DNA from: an uncultured Ilumatobacter sp.
GTDB taxonomy: Bacteria > Actinomycetota > Acidimicrobiia > Acidimicrobiales > Ilumatobacteraceae
Assembly (NCBI GenBank): GCA_905480335.1
Contig: CAJQPY010000045.1
Span: 1-52,305, forward strand
Length of the DNA stretch: 52,305 nucleotides
Direction: 5' to 3'
In this document: piece by piece, positions 36,265 to 44,080 of the stretch
How the letters are laid out: each line of letters starts with the position of its first letter
Numbering within the stretch: position 1 is the first letter of the stretch
Position numbers and translations under genes: made by a program
The notes under the pieces: generated by a model
What the model saw: the letters and a program-made list of their open reading frames with translations, nothing else
The model's database searches: none
What the model was told of the DNA's origin: nothing

Positions 36265-37458
36265 ATGCCTCGCGACACCGAGTGGCCGCCCGTCACCTTC
36301 GAACGGTTGACCTGGCTGATCGAACAGGGCGGCGACGCGCGTCGGTCAGGTCGCGGTCGGCGCTATGACTCCGCAGTCACTCCCGAGATCGCCAGTGCCG
36401 AGATGATGTTGCCGTCGGAGTGTGCGCTGGTCTCCGAAGACGTACGGACGGCCATAGCGGCCTTTGACTTGCGAGTCGGCGACGTGTTGGCACCGCTTGA
36501 GTCGCTGCTCGTTCGGATCGAGTCGTCGGCGTCATCACGCATCGAGAACGTTGCGGTGCCGGTCCCGGATCTCTTGATTGCCGAGACGGGTGACAATCAA
36601 GGTCGATCGGTTGCCGATGTGATGGGCAACGTCGATGCGACCACCGCTGCGATCGTTCTCGCGGACGACATCTCGTCTGAAACGATCCTTGACGTGCACC
36701 GAGCTCTCTTAGGCTCAACTTACCCTGTGCTCGCAGGCCGGTGGCGCAATGAGGCGGTGTGGATCGGGGGATACTCCGGCGGTCCGCCTGAAGCCGAGTT
36801 CGTTCCGCCGTCGGTGGAGCGGATTCCCGCAGCGATCGACGACCTGTGTGACTTTATGGCGCGTACCGACATGCCGGTCTTCATCCAGGCGATGGTGATG
36901 CATGCCCAGTTCGAGACGATTCATCCGTTTCCCGACGGCAACGGTCGGGTGGGCCGGGCATTGATCCACGCATTGCTTCGTCGTGAAGGTCTGACCAGAT
37001 CGGCCACTCTGCCGATCTCAGCCGGCATCGTGTCGCAGAAGCATCGCTATATCGAGGCGCTCACCGAGTACCGCATGGGCGACTTTGTTCCGATCGTAGA
37101 GTTGGCCGCCGATGCCACATTCGCGGCGCTGCGCAATGCGAGTCACCTCTTCGACGACGTGGTCCAGATGCAGGAGCAGTGGCGCGAGCGGGCGTCATCG
37201 CTGCGATCAGACGCCCTTGCGCACCTGATTATCGACAATCTCCTCAGCCACCCGGTCGTCGACACCGAGGTTCTCGAGTCGGTCCTTGACGCAAGTCCGG
37301 CGTCGATCCGTCGTGCGTTGAACGATTTGGCCGAGCGTTGGGTGATCACCCCGATTTCGCGACCGTCCCCCGGACCGCAACGCTTTGTGTGCTCCGACAT
37401 TGTCCGTGCACTGAACGGTTTCACGGAGCGTTCAATTAATCCGTTTGGGCGCCACTGA
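36265..37458 (+). CDS. Fic-domain AMP transferase with its own inhibitory helix
   Basis: A 397-residue protein. The N-terminal part is a Fic_N-like helical region, with the self-inhibitory motif SSRIEN at residues 90-95 ([S/T]xxxE[G/N], class II). The catalytic motif HPFPDGNGRVGR is at 220-231, with His220 as base and the metal and phosphate anchors intact. A predicted winged-helix-like C-terminus (LESVLDASPASIRRALNDLAER) may bind DNA or a partner. Fic enzymes move AMP from ATP onto target proteins; the inhibitory glutamate keeps this one silent until released. ATG 36265 has GAGGTCG 6 nt upstream. It follows cofE by 16 nt. The target is unknown. Confidence 0.9.
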   Translation: MPRDTEWPPVTFERLTWLIEQGGDARRSGRGRRYDSAVTPEIASAEMMLPSECALVSEDVRTAIAAFDLRVGDVLAPLESLLVRIESSASSRIENVAVPVPDLLIAETGDNQGRSVADVMGNVDATTAAIVLADDISSETILDVHRALLGSTYPVLAGRWRNEAVWIGGYSGGPPEAEFVPPSVERIPAAIDDLCDFMARTDMPVFIQAMVMHAQFETIHPFPDGNGRVGRALIHALLRREGLTRSATLPISAGIVSQKHRYIEALTEYRMGDFVPIVELAADATFAALRNASHLFDDVVQMQEQWRERASSLRSDALAHLIIDNLLSHPVVDTEVLESVLDASPASIRRALNDLAERWVITPISRPSPGPQRFVCSDIVRALNGFTERSINPFGRH

Positions 37459-37542
37459 CGACATCTCGATCTGTACTTAGCCAAGTCGTCGGACGGTCAG
37501 TCTCACGACCCGCCGTGGTGACGTTTCGTGGCGATCAGTAGA

Positions 37543-38889
37543 TCAGCCGAGCAGGTCGACTGCGATACCGCGGAAGTACTCGGCGGAGAGACCGAGTGAT
37601 TCAACGTCAATGCGCTCGTCGTGTCCGTGGAAGCGGGAGCCGAACGTGGCGAAATCCATGTTCGGCGAGTAGAGCCCGGTTCCATACGCAATGCGACCGC
37701 GCTCGCGATAGAAGCGGGCATCGGTGCCACCGACGACAAGTCCGGGGACCAATGTCGCACCGGGGTGGGCGATCTGAGTGTGCTTCTCAACAGAGTTCCA
37801 GAGGGGGTTGTCGACGCCAAAGGGTGACGAGGTCGCCGGGGAGTTCTGGATGTCGCTGACCTCGACGTGTTCGTAGAGGTCACCGAGTGCCGCACGCAGG
37901 TGGCCATCGGCATTCTCACGGTCGCCTGGAACTGTACGTATATCGATTTCGAGGTCAATCACGTCTGGGATGATGTTTGTCTTCGGACCGCCATGCACAA
38001 CGTTTGGTGAGAACGTCGTGTGCGTATGGGCGTGGCAGGTGCGTGCGAGCGGCGTGGGCAGCGAGCTGATTGTGTCCCAGATGGAAGCAGGGTCGAGTAA
38101 GCCTTCGCGAACATCATCACTGAGTGCCATGGAATTAACTTGTGCACGCCAGATCTCGTCGAGGTTGGGGGTGGGTCGGTACTCCGTGAGGCGTCGGATG
38201 ATCTCAGCGGTCTTGATTAGCGCGTTGTCGGCGCCGAATGGCATCGATCCGTGACCGGGTGTGCCGCGTACGCGAAGGCGTCGCCAGGCCATGCCCTTTT
38301 CGTTCACGTTGACTGTCACTTGGCGGGATCCGTCTGTTGCCTCGTGCGACCATCCGCCAAGTTCCGTCAGGACGTAGTCGGCGTCGATGTCGTCCCAGTG
38401 GTGCTCGGCCATCCACTCTGCCCCCCATACGCCGCCGGCTTCCTCGTCGGCCACACCGAAGAAGATCAGGTCGCCGAGCGGTCGGAAGCCTGAGTCAGCA
38501 AGGTGACGAAACGCGACCGCCATTGACGACGTGAGGTTAAGCATGTCGATTGCGCCGCGACCCCAGATCTCTCCGGCGATCCGTTCACCGCCGAAGGGAT
38601 CGTTGCTCCACCCCTCGGGACTCACCGGTACAACATCGGTGTGCCCCATGAGACAGAGCGCAGGGGCGCCGGGGTCAGACCCCTCGATGCGGGCGACGAT
38701 CGAGTCGCGACCTGCGCGGGGCGTATAGGTCTGGAGGTCGAGTCCGGAACCCTCTAGGTACTGCCGCAGGGTGTCTGAGGTTCGTGACTCGTTCCCTGAA
38801 TCCGGCGTGCCGTCGTTGACGCACTCGTTGCGAATCAAAGTTTGCAGCAGTTCGGCGGTGGGACCCTCGAACTCCCGGGCAGATGGCAT
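37543..38889 (-). CDS. M20 family metallopeptidase
   Basis: A 448-residue zinc-dependent hydrolase of the M20 group (dipeptidase/acylase type). Metal ligands can be seen in LMGHTDVVPV (His, near 82), GRGAIDMLN (bridging Asp) and ADEEAGG (the catalytic Glu pair); later ligands are near TELGG and at the C-terminal FHGHDERI. The dimerisation domain between 190 and 310 is present (NEKGMAWRRLRVRGTPGHGS). It probably cleaves small peptides or N-acyl amino acids in the cytoplasm. ATG 38889 follows TAGGTT by 7 nt on the minus strand. It converges on fic. Confidence 0.92.
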   Translation of the reverse strand: MPSAREFEGPTAELLQTLIRNECVNDGTPDSGNESRTSDTLRQYLEGSGLDLQTYTPRAGRDSIVARIEGSDPGAPALCLMGHTDVVPVSPEGWSNDPFGGERIAGEIWGRGAIDMLNLTSSMAVAFRHLADSGFRPLGDLIFFGVADEEAGGVWGAEWMAEHHWDDIDADYVLTELGGWSHEATDGSRQVTVNVNEKGMAWRRLRVRGTPGHGSMPFGADNALIKTAEIIRRLTEYRPTPNLDEIWRAQVNSMALSDDVREGLLDPASIWDTISSLPTPLARTCHAHTHTTFSPNVVHGGPKTNIIPDVIDLEIDIRTVPGDRENADGHLRAALGDLYEHVEVSDIQNSPATSSPFGVDNPLWNSVEKHTQIAHPGATLVPGLVVGGTDARFYRERGRIAYGTGLYSPNMDFATFGSRFHGHDERIDVESLGLSAEYFRGIAVDLLG

Positions 38890-38896
38890 ATCGAGA

Positions 38897-38902
38897 AACC
38901 TA
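38897..38902 (-). promoter_or_regulatory. -10 element TAGGTT of the M20 peptidase gene
   Basis: The hexamer ends 7 nt before ATG 38889, with no ribosome-binding site. Confidence 0.55.
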
Positions 38903-39056
38903 GTGCCGGAGAGACGCGACGTACGAGCGTCGATGCTCGGTCCGGGAGCGATTGGTCGGCCAGGCGAGCATGTGGAGCCGTTCAGCGGTTAGTTGAGCCC
39001 CTTGGGAGGTGAAGTTGAATCGGGGTCGGCTCCATGTTGACGAGCTTGCGCTGGCA

Positions 39057-39122
39057 TTAGACGTAGAGCAGGCCGGGTGCCGCAGTCATCGCGACGAGAG
39101 GGAGCAAAGTTGCAATCTCCAT
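39057..39122 (-). CDS. 21-residue hydrophobic mini-ORF
   Basis: ATG 39122 is preceded by GGAGGAG (39131-39125), the strongest ribosome-binding site in this part of the window, though the distance of 2-4 nt is short. The product is one glutamate, then a hydrophobic peptide (IATLLPLVAMTAAPGLLYV), long enough for a single membrane span. It is the size of small membrane peptides such as KdpF, but no such partner gene is near. It could be a regulator, a chance frame or part of the decayed gene upstream. Confidence 0.35.
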   Translation of the reverse strand: MEIATLLPLVAMTAAPGLLYV

Positions 39123-39218
39123 GGCTCCTCCATTCGAGCTGTTCCTCTTGGATCGCCGGAGGATGGGAACGCAGTGATTCAAAAGTAGGCGTCGGCGCGG
39201 CGCCCTAGCTCTGGTTGG

Positions 39219-39419
39219 TCACCCGAGGTGGCGGATCGGGCCATCGTTATTCGGTCGGTCAACGAGACGGACTTGGGCATCGGTCACGAGCGTCTGACTA
39301 TCCGACACGATCACGGGATTGAGGTCGAGGTCGTCGATGTCGCGTTGATCGTCGCACAATTGCGCGGCGAGGACGACGGTTGTCGCCCATCGGGAATTAG
39401 ATGAATCTGATGGGGCCAC
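39219..39419 (-). pseudogene. C-terminal remnant of an ADP-forming acyl-CoA synthetase (ATP-grasp)
   Basis: Sixty-six codons, of which the last 55 match the end of the ATP-grasp subunit of ADP-forming acyl-CoA synthetases: LCDDQRDIDDLDLNPVIVSD and LVTDAQVRLVDRP. The DLDLNPVIV line is the family's final core strand. Everything upstream, including the ATP-binding and CoA-binding domains, is missing, because the HDAC-like gene lies there on the other strand. This is a gene fragment left by deletion or rearrangement. Confidence 0.65.
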
Positions 39420-39451
39420 ACGTTCAGCATGGCAGCACAGGCTGCGGAGCC

Positions 39452-39457
39452 TACGCT
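39452..39457 (+). promoter_or_regulatory. -10 element TACGCT of the deacetylase gene
   Basis: TACGCT ends 6 nt before GTG 39464. It selects that GTG over earlier in-frame starts. Confidence 0.55.
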
Positions 39458-39463
39458 AGGGGG

Positions 39464-40471
39464 GTGGATCAACCGATCGCCGTGTTCTCCGCCGTGGAAC
39501 TTGACGAGCACCATGCGCCGGATGGTCACCCGGAACGGCCGGGTCGGCTCGTTGCTTCGCTTGCCGGGATTCCGGCCGCTGGGCTCGTCGAGGCGGTGCG
39601 GATGGTCCAACCCCGGTTGGCAACGGTAGCCGAGCTCGAACGAGTCCATGACCCGCGGCTCATTGCCCAGGTTCGCGATTTTTGTGAGGCGGGCGGCGGC
39701 AATATCGACGACGACACCTATGCCTCGCGGGGCTCGTGGGCCACGGCGCGCCGGGCGGCAGGAGCGCTGCTCGACGCCGTGGACGCTCTCAAGACCGGAC
39801 AGTGCGATATCGCGTACGCAGCAAGTCGTCCGCCGGGTCACCATGCTGAGTTCGATCAATCGATGGGATTCTGTCTTTTCAACAACGTTGCCGTTGCGGC
39901 GCGGGATCTAATCGAGAGCGGAGAGCGAGTTGCGATTGTCGACTGGGACGTCCATCACGGCAACGGGACCCAGAACATCTTTTACGACGATCCTTCGGTG
40001 CTATACGTCTCGACGCATCAGTCGCCGCTGTACCCGGGGACCGGCCGGCTGAGCGAAACCGGCGGGGAGGGTGCTCCCTTTTCGAACTTGAATCTTCCGT
40101 TCCCGCCAGGTACCCGCGGCGATGTGTTCCGACAAGCAGTCGATGAAGTGATTGCGCCGGTAATCGAGCGGTTTGATCCGACATGGCTCATCATTTCGGC
40201 TGGGTACGACGCGCACCGGAACGACCCGCTCGCAGGGCTGCAGCTCACCTCTGCTGACTACGCCGATCTTGCGGACCGGCTCCGGCAACTCGTCGGCGAG
40301 CATCGCCTCGTCGTTGCGCTTGAGGGTGGCTACGACTTCGATGCACTCAGCATGTCGACAGGGGCAACGCTGAGCGCCCTGGTGGGCGAGCAGTACCGAC
40401 CGGAGCCGGCGTCGAGCGGTGAGATCGGCAAGCCGGTGGTCACTGCTGCCCGGCAGCTGTGGGACCTCTGA
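39464..40471 (+). CDS. histone deacetylase-family amidohydrolase
   Basis: A 335-residue zinc hydrolase of the arginase/deacetylase fold, close to class II HDACs and acetylpolyamine amidohydrolases. The active site is complete: RPPGHHAEFDQSMGFC (tandem His), VDWDVHHGNGTQNIFY (zinc Asp and His), STHQSPLYPGTG, and SAGYDAHRNDPL with the second zinc Asp. The C-terminus has LEGGYDFDALS. Bacterial members deacetylate polyamines, acetoin-related compounds or proteins; the substrate is open. GTG 39464 is set by TACGCT 6 nt upstream. It converges on the serine hydrolase gene with 13 nt between stops. Confidence 0.92.
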   Translation: MDQPIAVFSAVELDEHHAPDGHPERPGRLVASLAGIPAAGLVEAVRMVQPRLATVAELERVHDPRLIAQVRDFCEAGGGNIDDDTYASRGSWATARRAAGALLDAVDALKTGQCDIAYAASRPPGHHAEFDQSMGFCLFNNVAVAARDLIESGERVAIVDWDVHHGNGTQNIFYDDPSVLYVSTHQSPLYPGTGRLSETGGEGAPFSNLNLPFPPGTRGDVFRQAVDEVIAPVIERFDPTWLIISAGYDAHRNDPLAGLQLTSADYADLADRLRQLVGEHRLVVALEGGYDFDALSMSTGATLSALVGEQYRPEPASSGEIGKPVVTAARQLWDL

Positions 40472-40484
40472 TACGGGCGGTCCC

Positions 40485-41747
40485 TCAAGGTGTCCGATCA
40501 GGCTTGGCCGATCCGAAACCTAGATCGGAGGAGACGGCGGGAACGACGATGTCGCAGACGTTTCCTCCTGTGCTGACCGAGTTCCCGGCGATTGTTGCCG
40601 ACACCACTGTGAGGCCGTTTTCGAGAACCCATATGCAGGCCTTTGCCCCGTCGATTGTTCCGGTGTGGCCGAATCCGTACTGATCGGTAAAGACGCTCGG
40701 TGGTTGGAGGATCAACCGATCTGATTCGGTCATTCGTCCGAGGAGTATTGCGGTGTCGTCGGTGGACACGAGTAAGGAGCCGGCCCCGCCTAGGCGCGAC
40801 AGCCGCTCGACCCCATCAGCGTGAGGTTGGTCTTTTGGCTGTAGTCCGTCGTTGGTGAGGTGCACGCCGCTCACTCCGACGGGATCGAAGATCAGTTGTT
40901 GCAGTGCTGCGTCGAGTGGTTTGTTCGCCTGTTGTTCGACTAGCAGTCCGAGAAGGCAGTAGTTGCCGTTCGAGTAAACCCAACGTCCGCGGTTGCCGTT
41001 GGGTGGCGAGGCTAAAAGCGACGGCACGAAATCACGACAGGTTCCGCCCCCGGTGAACCAAGAATGTCTTGCCGTACTCAATCCACTTTGATGATCGAGT
41101 AGTTCCCGAATAGTTACGTCGGCCCACTCGGCGTTCGGGTCGAGGCCGACTTCAGCCCATGGGAACGGACCGAACGCATCGATGTGCCTCTGTTCGTGCA
41201 GTCGAGCAATCGCCATCGCGACTACGATTTTGCTTACGCTTGCAACGACCATGGGTGTGTCACTGGTTGCGGGCTGCCCGCTGATTGTCGAGCCTGAGGC
41301 GCGACTGAATGCGACTTCGCCCGAGCGCACTACCGTCAGTGAGGCGCCTCGGTTGGCCTGAGCGAGGCGATCGAACGCCGTCGCGGTCGCGCCGAATGAT
41401 GGGTCGCCGAGAGGCCGCTCTCCTAGATCAAGCGCTGGCTGGGTCGTCGCCGCCGTTGTTGGGGTACTGGTGGCTTTTGGTGAGGTCGTGGTGGTTGAAG
41501 GTGTGGTGGTCGATGGTGTTGAGGCTGGGTCGACGACATCGTTCTCGTCGAGTGGATCGACGGTGATTTGTCTGGTGTCTGGGTCAAGTATCGACGGTGG
41601 TGTGGGGAGGGGCGCTGTGGGGCGTGCGGTCGGATCGGCCCCTTCGGCTCGGGTGATGCCGCAGCTGGCCATCAACAGAGCGACAGCAAGCGCCCACAGC
41701 GCAGATGGTCGACGGCCGCCCCGGCCAATTGCACGCCTGCCTCTCAT
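40485..41747 (-). CDS. exported beta-lactamase-fold serine hydrolase
   Basis: A 420-residue protein. The N-terminal RRPSALWALAVALLMASC looks like a lipoprotein signal, with a Cys after the hydrophobic core. A linker rich in Thr, Ser and Pro (about residues 50-95) leads to a class C beta-lactamase/DD-peptidase fold with SVSK (SxxK nucleophile, in VVASVSKIVVAM), YSN (in WVYSNGNYCLLG) and HTGT (in GFGHTGTIDG) in place of KTG. Such proteins are esterases, peptidases or penicillin-binding proteins on the outer side; the reaction is unknown. ATG 41747 follows TATTCT by 7 nt, so the longer upstream frame is not used. Confidence 0.88.
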   Translation of the reverse strand: MRGRRAIGRGGRRPSALWALAVALLMASCGITRAEGADPTARPTAPLPTPPSILDPDTRQITVDPLDENDVVDPASTPSTTTPSTTTTSPKATSTPTTAATTQPALDLGERPLGDPSFGATATAFDRLAQANRGASLTVVRSGEVAFSRASGSTISGQPATSDTPMVVASVSKIVVAMAIARLHEQRHIDAFGPFPWAEVGLDPNAEWADVTIRELLDHQSGLSTARHSWFTGGGTCRDFVPSLLASPPNGNRGRWVYSNGNYCLLGLLVEQQANKPLDAALQQLIFDPVGVSGVHLTNDGLQPKDQPHADGVERLSRLGGAGSLLVSTDDTAILLGRMTESDRLILQPPSVFTDQYGFGHTGTIDGAKACIWVLENGLTVVSATIAGNSVSTGGNVCDIVVPAVSSDLGFGSAKPDRTP

Positions 41748-41754
41748 CGCAGCG

Positions 41755-41760
41755 AGAATA
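41755..41760 (-). promoter_or_regulatory. -10 element TATTCT of the serine hydrolase gene
   Basis: TATTCT ends 7 nt before ATG 41747 on the minus strand and is close to the consensus hexamer. Confidence 0.6.
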
Positions 41761-41819
41761 CTGGTGCCCGCATTGTCAGTGGGCGCGTCCGATACTGATG
41801 TTGATCGTTGGCCGTCGGG

Positions 41820-41825
41820 CAGACT
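41820..41825 (+). promoter_or_regulatory. -10-like element CAGACT of the VOC-cupin gene
   Basis: CAGACT ends 6 nt before ATG 41832, the same hexamer and spacing as at menB. Confidence 0.35.
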
Positions 41826-41831
41826 GAGCTC

Positions 41832-42890
41832 ATGACAGCCATCGTCGTTGCTTGCACCGACCTTGAAGGTGAGGTCGATTTCTTCACTTCTGAGGTGGGG
41901 TTTCGGATACGGCTCGTCACCCCCGCTGACGACCCGCGCCGTGTGGAGCTCCAACGTGGTGGGACAGTGGTCGAGTTGCGCCGTTGCGGCAACGACGTTC
42001 CGATTCGTCTCCGAGTTGAAGACGATAACGAGCGTTGTGTTGAGTGTGAGCTGCGTTCACCCGGGGGTTCAATAGTTGAGTTCGGCATGCGACCTGCCTC
42101 GCTCGCTGTCCCCGAGAGCGTCCCGAGTTTGACCGTTGTCGATGCAGCCACCGGTGGTTTCGGCATCGGGCGCGCAGGGATGGAGTACCGGGACCTACTT
42201 CCGGATCGTTGGGGTGGCCGCTTTATTGCGAGTCACATTCGAATCGAAGCGGGTGGAGACATCGCTGACTGGGTGCACTTTCACCGCATCAGGTTCCAGA
42301 TGATCTTCGTCGCTGCCGGATGGGTCGAAGTTGTGTATGAGGACCAGGGTGAGCCGTTCCGAATGGTGGCTGGAGACTGCGTTCTGCAGCCACCAGAGAT
42401 CCGTCATCGCGTGCTGCGGAGCTCACCGGGTCTCGAGGTGATCGAGATTGGCTGTCCGGCAGAGCACGACACCCTCGCTGACCACGATCTTGAGCTGCCC
42501 ACTCCGTGTGTAAACACGACGCGAAACTTCGCAGGGCAGCGCTTTGCGCGCCATATTGCCGAGGATGCACCGAGGATGGCGTGGGCGGATGACTCGTTGG
42601 CGGTCCGAGACACTGGTATCGAGAAGGCAACCGACGGATTAGCGGGGGCGGTTGTTGTCGCTGCTTACTCGGAGCCAGCGTCGACGCTGCTCACGCACGA
42701 CGGCGAGTTCGTGTTCCTAGTTGGACTCGCCGGTGAAGCGGTACTCGACGTGGCTGGCCGCCTGGTGGCGTTGACACCCAGGACGTCGATCGCGATCCCG
42801 GCTGGAACGAGTTGGTGCTGGTCAACCCACCAGCTCGGGCACGAGGCGCTTGTGGTCAGTCTTCCTGCTGACGCAGTGCGCGTCGGTTGA
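41832..42890 (+). CDS. VOC-like domain fused to two cupin domains
   Basis: A 352-residue protein with three small beta domains. Residues 1-90 look like half of a glyoxalase/VOC fold (VVACTDLEGEVDFFTSEVGF and VELQRGGTVVELRRCG). Residues 110-220 are a cupin with HFHRIRFQMIFVAAGWVEV and MVAGDCVLQPPEIRHRV, including the metal-type His-x-His and a later His. Residues 245-345 form a second, weaker cupin ([20 protein letters not shown] and LVALTPRTSIAIPAGTSWCW). It could be a dioxygenase-like or small-ligand-binding protein. ATG 41832 follows CAGACT by 6 nt. It is divergent from the serine hydrolase, with 84 nt shared between the two promoters. Confidence 0.72.
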   Translation: MTAIVVACTDLEGEVDFFTSEVGFRIRLVTPADDPRRVELQRGGTVVELRRCGNDVPIRLRVEDDNERCVECELRSPGGSIVEFGMRPASLAVPESVPSLTVVDAATGGFGIGRAGMEYRDLLPDRWGGRFIASHIRIEAGGDIADWVHFHRIRFQMIFVAAGWVEVVYEDQGEPFRMVAGDCVLQPPEIRHRVLRSSPGLEVIEIGCPAEHDTLADHDLELPTPCVNTTRNFAGQRFARHIAEDAPRMAWADDSLAVRDTGIEKATDGLAGAVVVAAYSEPASTLLTHDGEFVFLVGLAGEAVLDVAGRLVALTPRTSIAIPAGTSWCWSTHQLGHEALVVSLPADAVRVG

Positions 42891-43432
42891 CGCCGGTTGC
42901 AGCGGCGGAACCGTCGACCTCGTCGACTTTCGATCGCATTGCGAAATCGACGCCGATTTCTGACCGTAGTCAAGGTGGAAACACGGCGCCGGACGCTGTG
43001 TCATCGTGGACGGCATAAAAGTGGTCGGGCCTTTTAAAAAGGTCGTCGAGTGGATTGAGTAAAACAACGACTCGCTGTTTGCCCATGATGCCTGTCACGA
43101 GTTTTGGGACGCCAATAAGGGGACGTTAGAACGACACTGTCGCCCCGTTCGTGACTGCGCTGCCGGCGACCGAACGCTGAACAATCTGTTCGTTTTTCAG
43201 GCATTCCGACAGACGCGAAACGGCGGATCAACTATGCCTTATCTGTTGAAGTAGGTGGTGACCTGATCGGAGTAACCGTGGGTCCAGCGTTGTCGACCAT
43301 AGTCTGGGGACTACCGATAGTCCCCGGTGCTCTACCGATCGGCCGAATCGTTCTCACGGTGCTCTCCGCTGGGTACGGCGCGGTGATCCAGCGAGGGGGT
43401 TTTGGATGCTCAAAAGCGAGATGCGCCAAATT
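42891..43432. other. 540-nt intergenic stretch without a supported gene
   Basis: It holds a near-palindrome CCTTTTAAAAAGG at 43030-43042. A plus-strand frame from GTG 43278 to TAG 43436 encodes a 52-residue hydrophobic peptide (GLPIVPGALPIGRIVLTVLS) without a ribosome-binding site or -10 hexamer. I see nothing else with support. Confidence 0.4.
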
Positions 43433-43627
43433 TTAGAGGTTGGCAACGAGTAGACCGATCACCGCCAGGACCATGGCTGCTCCCACGGCGAGCGCCATTG
43501 CCGAGGACCCAAAAACGACTTTCTTGTGGGTTTCGTGCTCCCACTGCCGGTTTTCGGGCGAACCAACCTTAGGCAGATGGTGTGGCTTTTCATGACCCTT
43601 GCGCGGCTTGCTGGAACTGCTTCCCAT
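43433..43627 (-). CDS. small single-span membrane protein, 64 residues
   Basis: A basic, polar N-terminal half (GSSSSKPRKGHEKPHHLPKV) is followed by one C-terminal membrane helix (MALAVGAAMVLAVIGLLVAN). The layout is that of a tail-anchored protein with its polar part in the cytoplasm. No family is recognised. ATG 43627 is chosen because TACATT ends 7 nt upstream; the longer frame upstream has no such signal. It stands alone in a sparse region. Confidence 0.65.
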   Translation of the reverse strand: MGSSSSKPRKGHEKPHHLPKVGSPENRQWEHETHKKVVFGSSAMALAVGAAMVLAVIGLLVANL

Positions 43628-43634
43628 CGCCGAG

Positions 43635-43640
43635 AATGTA
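43635..43640 (-). promoter_or_regulatory. -10 element TACATT of the small membrane protein gene
   Basis: The hexamer ends 7 nt before ATG 43627 on the minus strand. It is the main reason to accept this small gene. Confidence 0.55.
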
Positions 43641-44020
43641 GCTGCGCACACCACTGGCCCCCCAAAGAGAGTGTCACCGTTTGATAGTCGATTTCTCAAA
43701 CGAGCCTGCCAAAACGATTTGCTGTCCCTGACGATGACCGCTGCTTTTCATAGCGGGCCGATTGTGGGCGATTTTCGCTTTCCTGGCGTTGACTGATTCC
43801 TGGTCGTTGATTGAAGGGGTGACGACCTTCGCCAAATCGGATGTGCTCTGCGGATCCTCATTGTGATGTACGAATCATTGAGCGCTGCCTCCGCCGGCTG
43901 GCGACATAGCCTATGGCTTAGAAAACTGCGCGATCTCGTCAGCGACTGACAGCGTAAGTTCTGTTCCACTCAGTGATGCCGGACGCTGAGGACCAGGCAC
44001 ATGCCGGTAGCCCGTGCGGC
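43641..44020. other. 380-nt intergenic stretch
   Basis: No coding pattern is seen on either strand. There is a weak inverted repeat GTTTGA/TCAAAC near 43679-43701. The promoter of the COQ4-like gene lies at its right edge. Confidence 0.4.
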
Positions 44021-44026
44021 TATTGT
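44021..44026 (+). promoter_or_regulatory. -10 element TATTGT ahead of the short upstream ORF
   Basis: TATTGT ends 6 nt before ATG 44033, the start of a 15-codon ORF, not of the main gene. The spacing equals that of other leaderless genes in the window. Confidence 0.5.
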
Positions 44027-44032
44027 TTCCGC

Positions 44033-44080
44033 ATGAACTTTGTCCGCGTGTTGATCGGTCGACATTCATCGCGATGTTGA
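44033..44080 (+). CDS. 15-codon ORF overlapping the start of the COQ4-like gene
   Basis: ATG 44033 to TGA 44078-44080 encodes MNFVRVLIGRHSSRC. Its stop lies 1 nt beyond the ATG of the main gene (ATGTTGA, 44074-44080), so ribosomes ending here could restart on the main gene. It may be a leader peptide with translational coupling, or the original N-terminus of the main protein displaced by a 1-nt frame change. Confidence 0.4.
   Translation: MNFVRVLIGRHSSRC

Larger units (their letters stand above)
38903..39451. other. long gap holding a mini-ORF and a gene remnant
   Basis: About 550 nt between the M20 and HDAC-like genes. It contains the 21-residue mini-ORF (39057-39122, minus), the acyl-CoA synthetase remnant (39219-39419, minus) and a spaced inverted repeat GGAGCCG/CGGCTCC (near 38974 and 39027). 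The rest shows no coding pattern. Confidence 0.5.
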
